From: an uncultured Clostridia bacterium
GTDB lineage: Bacteria > Bacillota_I > Bacilli_A > RF39 > UBA660
Assembly: GCA_946619755.1 (NCBI GenBank)
Contig: CAMOMI010000006.1
Coordinates: 1 to 33,926 of the forward strand
Length of the DNA stretch: 33,926 nucleotides
Direction: 5' to 3'
This document shows positions 7,420 to 15,241 of this stretch, in pieces (position 1 is the first letter of the stretch; each line of letters begins with the position of its first letter). The notes beneath the pieces are model-generated. The model made no database searches and had not been told where the DNA came from. It saw nothing but the letters and a program-made list of their open reading frames with translations. The position numbers were made by a program, and so were the translations under genes.

Positions 7420-9858
7420 ATGATAAGAATAGATAAACTTAATAAGTATTATAATCGTCATAAAAAAAATCAAATTCATGTTATTAACAATACTACATTA
7501 GAACTTCCTGATACAGGACTTGTGGCTTTGCTAGGACCATCAGGTTGTGGTAAGACAACATTGTTAAATGCCATAGGTGGATTAGATAATGTTAATAAAG
7601 GAAACATTTACATTAATAATAAAAAAATTACAACTAAATTAACTTATAAAAAAGATAAGTTACGTAATTTGAGAGTTGGTTATATATTTCAAGATTATAA
7701 ATTAATTGATACTAAGAGTGTTTATGAAAATGTGGCAATGGTTTTAAGAATGATTGGTATCAAGGATAAAGGTGAAATAAAAAAACGTGTTGATTACATT
7801 TTAGAACGTACGGGAATATATCGTTATCGTCATAGACCTTGTGGTATGTTATCTGGTGGTGAAAGACAACGTGTAGGAATAGCTAGAGCACTAGTTAAGA
7901 ATCCAGATATTATTTTAGCTGATGAGCCAACAGGAAATCTTGATAGTAAAAATACTATTGAAGTTATGAATATTATTAAATCAATCTCTAAAGATAAGTT
8001 AGTAATATTAGTTACGCATGAAGTAGAATTAGCAAAATTTTATGCTACTAGAATTATTGAATTATTGGATGGTACAGTTATAAAAGATTATGAAAATAAA
8101 AATGTTAGTAATCTAGATTATCGTATAGATAATAAGTTTTATTTGAAAGATTTTAAATATCATAATAACAATCATGATAATAATATTAATATTGATGTTT
8201 ATAGTGATAATAAGGATAAACTTAATTTGATTGTTATATTTAAAAATGGTAATGTTTATATTAAGAATAAAGATGATGATAAAATTGAGGTAATAGATAA
8301 TAGTTCTAATATAGAATTAGTTAATGATAATTATAAACAATTGGATAAAAGTGTATATGAGAAATATTCCTTTGATTTTGATAAAATAATTAATAGTAAT
8401 ATTAAACTTAAATATTCATCTATTTTTAATATTTTTACAATTTTCAGTAATGGATTTAAAAAAGTATTTGATTATTCATTTGTTAAAAAATTATTACTTG
8501 GTGGTTTTTTCCTATCATCGTTATTTGTAACTTATTCAATAAGTAATTTGATAGGTGTATCAACAGTAGAAGATAAATATTTTGTTGAGAAAAATAAGAA
8601 TTATTTGATGTTAGAAAGTAATAAAATTAAAATAAGTGATTATGAAAAATATGTTAAAATGGAAGGCATTAATTATATAATACCAGGTAATAGTATGGTT
8701 AATTTAGGTATAAATACAAAACTTTATTATCAAACTGAATATAATGATTTATCAATGAAAGGTTCATTATCTAGTATTAAGATGATAAGTAAAGACGATT
8801 TAATTTATGGAAGAATGCCTGAAAATGAGCACGAAATTGTTATTGATAAAATGGTATATAATAAAACTGATGGACTTAAAATGCTTGGACTATATGATGT
8901 TAGTAAAATGTTAGATACAATTGTATATTTAAATAATCGAGTTGTTGAGTATACAATTGTTGGTATAACTGATTTAGAGAGTCCATCTATATATACGGAT
9001 GAATCGCAATTTATTACAATTATTGATAATTCTACTTCAGAAGGTGATCGTGGATATGCTACGACATATGGAAAAACTGACGATAGTGGTAGTGTTTATA
9101 ACTATGAGTTATATAAAAATAGGTTAAAGATTACCAAAGGAAGAGGCCCTGATTATAATTATGAAGTAATTGTTAATGAAAGTTTACAAGATACATTTAA
9201 ATTAAATAAAACAATCGATGAAGTTAAAATTAATGGCCATAAGTTAGTGGTTGTAGGTTACTATACTTCAGCTGATAATATTAATAGTTATTTTGTAAAT
9301 GAAACAACTAATAGATATAAAGTAATCGAAAATAACAAAAACTTAATTATTTATCCAGTAGATAAAGATGCTACAATTAATGCATTTAAAGAACTGGATA
9401 AACGAGTTACAGATGTATACAATGTCGATAAAGAAGAATATATGAAGCAAAATAAAGAAAGCATGAATTCTAGTTTAATTGTTGCAGGAATTATGTTAGG
9501 AATTTCTTTGGTTGAAATAATTTTGATGACTAGATCTTCTTTCTTATCCAGAATTAAAGAAGTAGGTATTTATAGAGCTATTGGTGTTAAAAGAAGCGAT
9601 ATTTATAAGATGTTTATGGGAGAAGCCTTTGCAATAACAACACTTACATCATTACCAGGAGTATTATTTATGAGTTATTGCATTAGTGTTGTTTCTGATA
9701 TTAGTTATGTATCTAAGAATTATGTAATGAATTTCGGAGTAGTTTTACTATGTATTATATTGCTTTATGTATTTAATATTGTTATTTCATTAATACCAGT
9801 ATTTAATACTATGAGAAAAACACCAGCTGCAATTTTATCTAGACATGATTTAGATTAA
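7420..9858 (+). CDS. ABC transporter, fused ATPase and FtsX/MacB-type permease (second of pair)
   Basis: An 812-residue fusion and partner of the preceding gene. The ATPase spans residues 1-225: Walker A GPSGCGKTT (39-47), signature LSGGE (144-148), Walker B with D168/E169, and His200. Unlike its partner it has a linker of about 115 residues (235-345), rich in Asn, Asp and Lys, between ATPase and TM1 (about 356-378). An extracytoplasmic domain and three C-terminal membrane segments follow, with the FtsX-family motif RIKEVGIYRAIGVKRSDIYK between them. The ribosome binding site GAGAGGAAG lies in the end of the preceding gene, implying coupled translation. The substrate is unknown; export or sensing of an antimicrobial peptide is plausible but not shown. 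Confidence 0.88.
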   Translation: MIRIDKLNKYYNRHKKNQIHVINNTTLELPDTGLVALLGPSGCGKTTLLNAIGGLDNVNKGNIYINNKKITTKLTYKKDKLRNLRVGYIFQDYKLIDTKSVYENVAMVLRMIGIKDKGEIKKRVDYILERTGIYRYRHRPCGMLSGGERQRVGIARALVKNPDIILADEPTGNLDSKNTIEVMNIIKSISKDKLVILVTHEVELAKFYATRIIELLDGTVIKDYENKNVSNLDYRIDNKFYLKDFKYHNNNHDNNINIDVYSDNKDKLNLIVIFKNGNVYIKNKDDDKIEVIDNSSNIELVNDNYKQLDKSVYEKYSFDFDKIINSNIKLKYSSIFNIFTIFSNGFKKVFDYSFVKKLLLGGFFLSSLFVTYSISNLIGVSTVEDKYFVEKNKNYLMLESNKIKISDYEKYVKMEGINYIIPGNSMVNLGINTKLYYQTEYNDLSMKGSLSSIKMISKDDLIYGRMPENEHEIVIDKMVYNKTDGLKMLGLYDVSKMLDTIVYLNNRVVEYTIVGITDLESPSIYTDESQFITIIDNSTSEGDRGYATTYGKTDDSGSVYNYELYKNRLKITKGRGPDYNYEVIVNESLQDTFKLNKTIDEVKINGHKLVVVGYYTSADNINSYFVNETTNRYKVIENNKNLIIYPVDKDATINAFKELDKRVTDVYNVDKEEYMKQNKESMNSSLIVAGIMLGISLVEIILMTRSSFLSRIKEVGIYRAIGVKRSDIYKMFMGEAFAITTLTSLPGVLFMSYCISVVSDISYVSKNYVMNFGVVLLCIILLYVFNIVISLIPVFNTMRKTPAAILSRHDLD

Positions 9859-9885
9859 AAAAGTTATCGAAAAGATAACTTTTTT
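9857..9885 (+). terminator. Terminator of the XRE-ABC cluster
   Basis: AAAAAAGTTATC-GAAAA-GATAACTTTTTT: a stem of about 12 bp with T tract, starting at the stop codon of the second ABC gene. Confidence 0.9.
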
Positions 9886-9899
9886 AAATTTTATGGCTT

Positions 9900-9928
9900 T
9901 TAAGAAGAAAATATGATATATTTATAAT
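9900..9928 (+). promoter_or_regulatory. Promoter of the prepilin-like gene
   Basis: -35 TTAAGA (9900-9905), 17-bp spacer, -10 TATAAT (9923-9928). Transcription would begin near 9935, after the GTG at 9931. This argues for a downstream translation start. Confidence 0.55.
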
Positions 9929-9969
9929 AGGTGAATAGAATGAATAAAAAGATAGGAGAGTCATTTTGG

Positions 9970-11829
9970 ATGAAAATAAAGAGAAAACTTAGTGAAAAAG
10001 GGTTTACGCTTGTTGAATTGTTGGCAGTGATTGTAGTTTTGTCACTTATTCTTTCATTTGGTATTTATTTTATTTCAGAGTCAATCAGTAAAGCAAAAGA
10101 GAAAACTTATGAAACAACTATAAATAATATTGAAAAACAAGCTGGTAATTATTTGTTAGAAAATAGGAATACATTATTTTATATAGCAAGTTCTGATGGT
10201 ATTAATGAATATCAATGTGTTACTATTCAAGATTTGATTAATTACGGTTATTTAACTAATAATGTTGTTGATTCACCAATTGCTAAGGACAAATATGTTA
10301 GAAAAGGTGATTATATATATATTGAACGTAATATAAGCAGTAAGTCAATTGTTAAAAATGTCTACGATAGAAATAATAAATATAGTAGTTCTTGTGGTAG
10401 TGCGGTGGCAGCCGTTGCTGATATTGCCCTTTCTTTTAATCCTGGTATTGATGAATGGGGAAAGTCAAAAGAGGTTACGATAACATATAAACTTAAAAAC
10501 GTATATGATGCCGATGAACTTAGTAATTATTCATACGAATATAGTTATACTGGAGAAAGTACTTTAGTATCAGATAACGGCAACGTTAAGGTAATTAATT
10601 TAAAAAGCGAGGGTAAGTTACTTGCGCAAATAAAATATAATGAAAATGAATTTGAATCAAAGAATGAAGATGTAAAAAAAATCGATATTGTTGGACCGGT
10701 AATTGCTGTTAATAATTACACTGGTTCTAATACAGTTAGCGGTAGTGTAACTATTCCACTAAAAGTAACTGATGCAGGTGTTGGAGTTAATTATGACAGC
10801 TTTACTAAGAGTGATATTATAGTTACTATTGGTGATGAAAGTGTGACAGATTTTACATTAACTAAGGTTTCTGAAAGTAGTGGAATTTATAATTTGGTTA
10901 TCAATAATAATACCTTAAGTGGTCAATTAAAAGTAACAATTAAAGCAGGCAGTGTTTCAGATAAATTAGGCAATACTAATGGTAAAAAAGAAATTAGTAA
11001 TTTTATAAATGGAAATATTATATTTGATAATGAATGTGCTTTTTGTTTTAATTATACTGGTCAATTTAAAGTTTGTACTGGTACTAATTATGCAACATGT
11101 GAAACATTAGAAAATATTACTTACGATAAAATTAAGACAACACCTTGGAAAGTTTATTTTCTAACTGGGGGAACACTCACGGTTACAAAAATTAAATCAA
11201 AAGTAGATGCTTTCTTAGTAGGTGGCGGTGGTGGATATTCATTTTTTAAAGCTGGTGGTGGCGGTGGATATACAACCACACAAACAGGACTAACGTTAGT
11301 TACTGGAAATTCATACAATATTACGATAGGTGCTGGTGGTGCTAGAGGAGAATCAGGAAAAAGTACAAAGGCGTTTGATTTGACTGCCAATGGTGGTGGT
11401 GCTGCAAATTCAGAAGTTGGAGGCTCTGGTGGTAGTGGCGGGGCGCCTGATGCTGGAGAAGATACTAATTGTAAAAGTGCTGGCAGTAATGGTAGTAATG
11501 GAACAAATGGTGAAACGCAATATAATCAATATGGCGGAACTGGCTGTGCCAATAATGGCGGTTGTAAAGTAAATGGTAGTGTTTGTAGAAATACTCGTGA
11601 ATTTTGTGAATCTTCTGGAGCAATTTATGCAGGTGGTGGCGCTGGTACCGCTTGGATTCGCAACGGCTTTGATAAGCAGTGTAGTGGTGGTGCTGGTGGT
11701 GGCGGTAATAGTGGACAAAGTGGTGCAGCTAATACTGGCGGTGGTGCTGGTGGATGCTATTCAGATGATAATTGTGCAACTAATATTACCGGTGGCAGTG
11801 GAGTTGTAATTATAAGGAATAATTCGTAG
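9970..11829 (+). CDS. Prepilin-like protein with Ig-like and glycine-rich C-terminal regions
   Basis: Residues 1-35 carry a type IV/GspG-type prepilin signal: basic leader MKIKRKLSEKG, cleavage before FTLVE with Glu at position 5 of the mature form, then a hydrophobic helix. The frame is open from GTG 9931, but a TATAAT box ends three bases before it, while GATAGGAGAG (9951-9960) precedes ATG 9970 and gives the usual short leader; I chose 9970 (619 residues). The middle (about 150-350) looks like Ig-like beta domains. The last 230 residues are dominated by Gly with Ser, Asn, Thr and several Cys, ending in GGSGVVIIRN. That resembles glycine-rich domains of phage tail fibres and adhesins more than a pilin. 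No pilus assembly genes are adjacent. A surface adhesin or minor pilin is the best guess. Confidence 0.75.
   Translation: MKIKRKLSEKGFTLVELLAVIVVLSLILSFGIYFISESISKAKEKTYETTINNIEKQAGNYLLENRNTLFYIASSDGINEYQCVTIQDLINYGYLTNNVVDSPIAKDKYVRKGDYIYIERNISSKSIVKNVYDRNNKYSSSCGSAVAAVADIALSFNPGIDEWGKSKEVTITYKLKNVYDADELSNYSYEYSYTGESTLVSDNGNVKVINLKSEGKLLAQIKYNENEFESKNEDVKKIDIVGPVIAVNNYTGSNTVSGSVTIPLKVTDAGVGVNYDSFTKSDIIVTIGDESVTDFTLTKVSESSGIYNLVINNNTLSGQLKVTIKAGSVSDKLGNTNGKKEISNFINGNIIFDNECAFCFNYTGQFKVCTGTNYATCETLENITYDKIKTTPWKVYFLTGGTLTVTKIKSKVDAFLVGGGGGYSFFKAGGGGGYTTTQTGLTLVTGNSYNITIGAGGARGESGKSTKAFDLTANGGGAANSEVGGSGGSGGAPDAGEDTNCKSAGSNGSNGTNGETQYNQYGGTGCANNGGCKVNGSVCRNTREFCESSGAIYAGGGAGTAWIRNGFDKQCSGGAGGGGNSGQSGAANTGGGAGGCYSDDNCATNITGGSGVVIIRNNS
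11217..11810 (+). repeat. Glycine-codon low-complexity tract in the prepilin-like gene
   Basis: Runs of GGT/GGC codons (for example GGTGGCGGTGGTGG near 11221) recur through the last third of the gene. They encode GGGGG, GGSGGSGG, GGGAGG and similar strings, interspersed with Cys-containing segments. The local base composition is much richer in G than the rest of the window. The tract also creates long open frames in other frames and on the other strand, which I do not consider genes. Confidence 0.8.
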
Positions 11830-11858
11830 AGGTTATTGATATATCAATAACCTTTTTT
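11830..11858 (+). terminator. Terminator of the prepilin-like gene
   Basis: A perfect 24-nt palindrome, AGGTTATTGATA / TATCAATAACCT, directly followed by a T tract. It begins immediately after the stop codon. Confidence 0.9.
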
Positions 11859-11869
11859 CTTTAATTATG

Positions 11870-11899
11870 TTCGCATTTTCTTTAAAATAATGGTATAAT
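11870..11899 (+). promoter_or_regulatory. Promoter of lepA
   Basis: Extended -10 TGGTATAAT (11891-11899) with a -35-like TTCGCA at 11870-11875 (18-bp spacer). The leader before ATG 11920 carries ribosome binding site TGAGGA. Confidence 0.6.
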
Positions 11900-11919
11900 T
11901 TTTTTGAGGACTGATATTT

Positions 11920-13722
11920 ATGGACATAAATAAAATAAGAAACTTTTGTATAATTGCTCATATTGATCATGGAAAAAGTACTTTGGCCGATCGCATTTTG
12001 GAATATACGGGGGCTATTGATAAACGTGAAATGAAAAACCAAATCCTTGATAATATGGATCTTGAGCGTGAAAGAGGTATTACTATTAAGTTAAATGCTG
12101 TTAGGTTAAAATATAAAGATTATATTCTTAATTTAATTGATACCCCAGGGCATGTCGATTTTACTTATGAAGTATCAAGAAGTATGGCTGCATGTGAGGG
12201 TGCTATTTTAATTGTCGATGCAGCACAAGGAATTGAGGCCCAGACATTATCAAATATATATTTGGCAATGGAGAATAATCTAGAAATTATACCAGTCATT
12301 AATAAGATAGATTTACCAAGTGCCGATATTGAGAAAAGAATACAAGAACTTAATAAAACTTTTGGTTTTAAACGTGAAGAAATATTGCTTACTTCAGCAA
12401 AAACAGGTGTAGGTATACCTGAACTTATGGATGCTATCATTGAAAGGATTCCTAGTCCAGAGATAGAATATACTGATAATAAACTTAGATGTTTAATTTT
12501 TGATAGTTATTTTGATTCATATTTGGGAGTAGTTTCATTAATAAGAGTTGTAAGCGGAAAAGTATCAATTGGTGATAAAATTAGGATGTTTACAACAGGA
12601 GCTAGTTACGAAGTAACAGAAATTGGTTATCATACTCCAAAAAAGGAAAAAGTAAATACTTTATCAGCGGGCGAAGTAGGATTCTTATCTGCTAGTATTA
12701 AGTCAATCGATAGTGTTAGAGTTGGTGATACGATTGCATTAGATAATGATCCAGTATTAGAAGGATTACCTGGATATAAAGTGTTAAAACCAATGGTTTT
12801 CTGTGGAATATATCCAATCGATAGTAAAAAATATCCAGCTTTAAGAGAAGCTCTTGAAAAATTAAAATTAAATGATGCTTCTTTGTCTTTTGAACCAGAA
12901 ACTTCACAAACACTTGGTTTTGGCTTTAGAACTGGTTTTCTTGGGTTATTACATTTGGATATTATAACAGAGCGTATTGAGAGAGAATTTGGAGTCGATA
13001 TTATTGCTACAGCACCTTCAGTTATTTATGAAATAACTTTGACTGACGGAAGTATGATTTATGTTGATAATCCATCGGAGTTTCCTCCTAAGGTAAAGAT
13101 TAGTTCAATTAAAGAACCATATATTAGTACCAATATATACGTTCCTAATGAATATATCGGAAGTATTATGGAATTGTGTCAAGATAAAAGGGGAACTTAT
13201 ATGAATACTGATTATATTGATAATACAAGAGTTAATATTCATTATGAGATACCATTATCAGAGATAGTATATGATTTCTTTGATAAACTAAAAAGTTATA
13301 CCAAAGGATATGCTTCATTCGATTATGAAATTATAGGTTATAAAGAGAGTGACCTTGTTAAGATGGATATTATGTTAAATGGGGAAATTGTCGATGCTTT
13401 ATCAGTAATAGTCCATAAAGATTTTGCATATAAAAGAGGAAGAGTAATTGTTGATAATTTAAAAGAAATAATTCCAAGGCAATTATTTGAAGTGCCAGTC
13501 CAAGCAGTAATTGGTAGTAAAGTAATAGCAAGAAGTGATATAAAAGCAATGAGAAAGGATGTACTTGCTAAATGTTACGGTGGAGATATTACTAGAAAAA
13601 GAAAACTTTTGGAAAAGCAAAAAGAAGGTAAGAAAAAGATGAAAACAATAGGAAGAGTAGATATTCCTAAGGAAGCTTTCTTATCAGTTCTTAAGGCAAC
13701 AGAAATAAAAAAAGATAATTAA
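11920..13722 (+). CDS. lepA: Elongation factor 4 (LepA), ribosomal back-translocase GTPase
   Basis: Translational GTPase that acts on stalled or mis-translocated ribosomes and in ribosome assembly. The 600 residues match the family. The G1 motif AHIDHGKST lies at about residues 13-21, the switch region with RERGITIK at about 50-57, G3 DTPGH near 74-78, and G4 NKID near 128-131. The C-terminal LepA-specific region is present, with [20 protein letters not shown] near the end, the hallmark that separates LepA from EF-G. The ATG has TGAGGA upstream. It appears monocistronic, with a promoter in front and a terminator behind. Confidence 0.97.
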   Translation: MDINKIRNFCIIAHIDHGKSTLADRILEYTGAIDKREMKNQILDNMDLERERGITIKLNAVRLKYKDYILNLIDTPGHVDFTYEVSRSMAACEGAILIVDAAQGIEAQTLSNIYLAMENNLEIIPVINKIDLPSADIEKRIQELNKTFGFKREEILLTSAKTGVGIPELMDAIIERIPSPEIEYTDNKLRCLIFDSYFDSYLGVVSLIRVVSGKVSIGDKIRMFTTGASYEVTEIGYHTPKKEKVNTLSAGEVGFLSASIKSIDSVRVGDTIALDNDPVLEGLPGYKVLKPMVFCGIYPIDSKKYPALREALEKLKLNDASLSFEPETSQTLGFGFRTGFLGLLHLDIITERIEREFGVDIIATAPSVIYEITLTDGSMIYVDNPSEFPPKVKISSIKEPYISTNIYVPNEYIGSIMELCQDKRGTYMNTDYIDNTRVNIHYEIPLSEIVYDFFDKLKSYTKGYASFDYEIIGYKESDLVKMDIMLNGEIVDALSVIVHKDFAYKRGRVIVDNLKEIIPRQLFEVPVQAVIGSKVIARSDIKAMRKDVLAKCYGGDITRKRKLLEKQKEGKKKMKTIGRVDIPKEAFLSVLKATEIKKDN

Positions 13723-13734
13723 TATATGAAAAAA

Positions 13735-13770
13735 TAAGGGATATTTTATGAAAAAAGTATCTCTTTTTTG
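13735..13770 (+). terminator. Terminator of lepA
   Basis: AAGGGATA pairs with TATCTCTT (one G-U) around a loop of about 13 nt, followed by T6. Confidence 0.75.
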
Positions 13771-13849
13771 GTGCTAATTTGGTGAAAATACAGACGAATG
13801 TGTGAAATAATGTTAAAACGTTAAAAATGGTTTAATTATTATTTTTTTT

Positions 13850-13858
13850 TGCTAGAAT
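13850..13858 (+). promoter_or_regulatory. Probable promoter of the VTC-DUF4956 cassette
   Basis: Extended -10 TGCTAGAAT at 13850-13858. The -35 region is poor. Upstream, an 8-bp near-direct repeat GTTAAAAC/GTTAAAAA (13812-13827) and TTTAA just after it form a small repeat cluster that could be regulatory. The first gene has a strong ribosome binding site AGGAGG at 13880-13885. Confidence 0.45.
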
Positions 13859-13890
13859 GTAGTATGTCAAACGACGAATAGGAGGAAAAA

Positions 13891-14583
13891 ATGAAAGGAA
13901 ATAAATTTGAGAGAGTCGAGCAAAAATATTTACTTAATCAGGATGAATATGATCATATTCAAACATTAATTAAAAAATATTTTGATAAAGATAGATATTA
14001 TCAAAGTAAGATATATAATATTTATTTTGATAATGATAATAATGATTTGTTAATTGATTCTTTAGAGAAACCAATATTTAAGAAAAAGATAAGACTTAGA
14101 AGTTATGATGGCATTAATAAAAATGATAATCTATATTTTGAGATTAAAGAAAAGTATAAGGGAACAGTATATAAGAGAAGAATTAAATTAACGGTTAATG
14201 AATATAATAAATATATTAATGAAAGGATAATACCAGATAAACAAATAATGAAGGAGATTGATTATTATATTAATTATTATAAAGTGCATCCATATATCTT
14301 TTTAGCTTATGATAGATTATCATATTGTGGAAAAGATAATCCGGAGTTTAGAATTACATTTGATACAAATTTAAGATATCGATATGACAATTTAGAACTT
14401 ATTGATACCAATAATAATCAAAATTATTTTAAAGATAATAAATATATAATGGAAGTAAAAACTTTGGATAGTCTACCTTTTTGGTTTGTTAATTATTTAT
14501 CAGTTAATAAGATATATCCAAGAAGTTTTTCAAAAGTAGGAAGTATATACGAAAAGGAAAGAGGTTTATGTTATGTTAGATAG
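13891..14583 (+). CDS. VTC-domain protein (polyphosphate-polymerase-like)
   Basis: A 230-residue cytoplasmic protein made of a single VTC domain, the tunnel-fold domain of yeast Vtc4 that makes polyphosphate from ATP. Family signature residues are in order: E10/K12 in ERVEQKY, YFDN (45-48), R68 and R70 in KKIRLRSYDG, E84/K86 in FEIKEK, R96/R97 in YKRRIKL, R142, R154 and D158 in FRITFD, E188/K190 in MEVK, and the SFSK block (212-215). The basic tunnel and metal-binding acidic residues thus look intact. It overlaps the next gene (DUF4956) by 11 bp, a pairing common in Firmicutes. Activity of such bacterial homologues is inferred from the yeast protein; the true polymer or phosphate donor is uncertain. 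Confidence 0.85.
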   Translation: MKGNKFERVEQKYLLNQDEYDHIQTLIKKYFDKDRYYQSKIYNIYFDNDNNDLLIDSLEKPIFKKKIRLRSYDGINKNDNLYFEIKEKYKGTVYKRRIKLTVNEYNKYINERIIPDKQIMKEIDYYINYYKVHPYIFLAYDRLSYCGKDNPEFRITFDTNLRYRYDNLELIDTNNNQNYFKDNKYIMEVKTLDSLPFWFVNYLSVNKIYPRSFSKVGSIYEKERGLCYVR

Positions 14584-15241
14584 TATATTTAGTAGTAGTA
14601 GTCTTACAATTAGTAATTTGTTAATATGTTCAGGAGTATCACTTATTTTAGGATTTGTAATTGCTTTGGTACATAAATGGACATCAAAATATAGTAAAAA
14701 CTTTTTAATTACTTTAGCAGTTTTGCCAGTATTGGTCCAGACAATTATTTTTATGACAAATGGTAATTTAGGAACGTCAGTAGCAATAGTGGGAGCATTT
14801 AGTTTAGTTAGATTCAGATCTTTACCTGGAACTAGCAAAGAAATTATGAGTATTTTTTACGCAATGACAATTGGTCTTGCTATGGGGATGGGAGAAATAA
14901 TGCTTGCAATTATTGTAACATTATTAGTTGGAGTAGTAATTATTATTCTTAGTAAGAGCAAATTTGGAAGTGATACTGGTAATGCTAAGATACTTAAAGT
15001 AGTATTATCTGAAGATATGGATTATGAAACTATATTTGATGATATTTTTAATAAATATCTTGATAGTTATAAACTTAATAATGTTAAGACTATTAATATG
15101 GGAAGTTTATTTGAACTTACTTATATGGTTAAGGAAAAAAGAGATATTAAAGAAAAAGATTTTATTGATGATATAAGGATTAAAAATGGTAATTTAAAGG
15201 TTTCTTTGAGCCATTCAATTAATGAAGAAGGAGAATTATAG
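14573..15241 (+). CDS. DUF4956 family membrane protein
   Basis: A 222-residue protein with about four hydrophobic segments in the first 130 residues (near 15-35, 45-63, 85-105 and 107-127) and a soluble C-terminal domain of about 90 residues. The stretch GAFSLVRFRSLPGTSKEI plus AMTIGLAMGMG is the recognisable core of DUF4956. The start ATG lies within the end of the VTC gene, with ribosome binding site AAAGAGG, so translation is probably coupled. The family has no established function known to me. Constant pairing with VTC domains suggests it forms a membrane partner, perhaps a channel or anchor for the VTC product. The next gene begins on its stop codon. Confidence 0.85.
   Translation: MLDSIFSSSSLTISNLLICSGVSLILGFVIALVHKWTSKYSKNFLITLAVLPVLVQTIIFMTNGNLGTSVAIVGAFSLVRFRSLPGTSKEIMSIFYAMTIGLAMGMGEIMLAIIVTLLVGVVIIILSKSKFGSDTGNAKILKVVLSEDMDYETIFDDIFNKYLDSYKLNNVKTINMGSLFELTYMVKEKRDIKEKDFIDDIRIKNGNLKVSLSHSINEEGEL

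Noticed and set aside
9931..9969. GTG 9931 or ATG 9940 as start of the prepilin-like gene
   Set aside because: A TATAAT box at 9923-9928 puts the transcript start at about 9935, and the prepilin leader from ATG 9970 has the right length with AGGAG upstream.
10441..11010. Cohesin domain in the prepilin-like protein as partner of the nearby dockerin
   Set aside because: The region looks Ig-like but shows no cohesin motifs I can recognise; a structure comparison would be needed to say more.
11154..11809. Several open frames of 60-100 codons on both strands across the glycine-rich region
   Set aside because: They are by-products of GGT/GGC repetition in the prepilin-like gene; none has a ribosome binding site or a plausible protein (they read as Val/Ala-, Thr/Ile- or Pro-rich strings).
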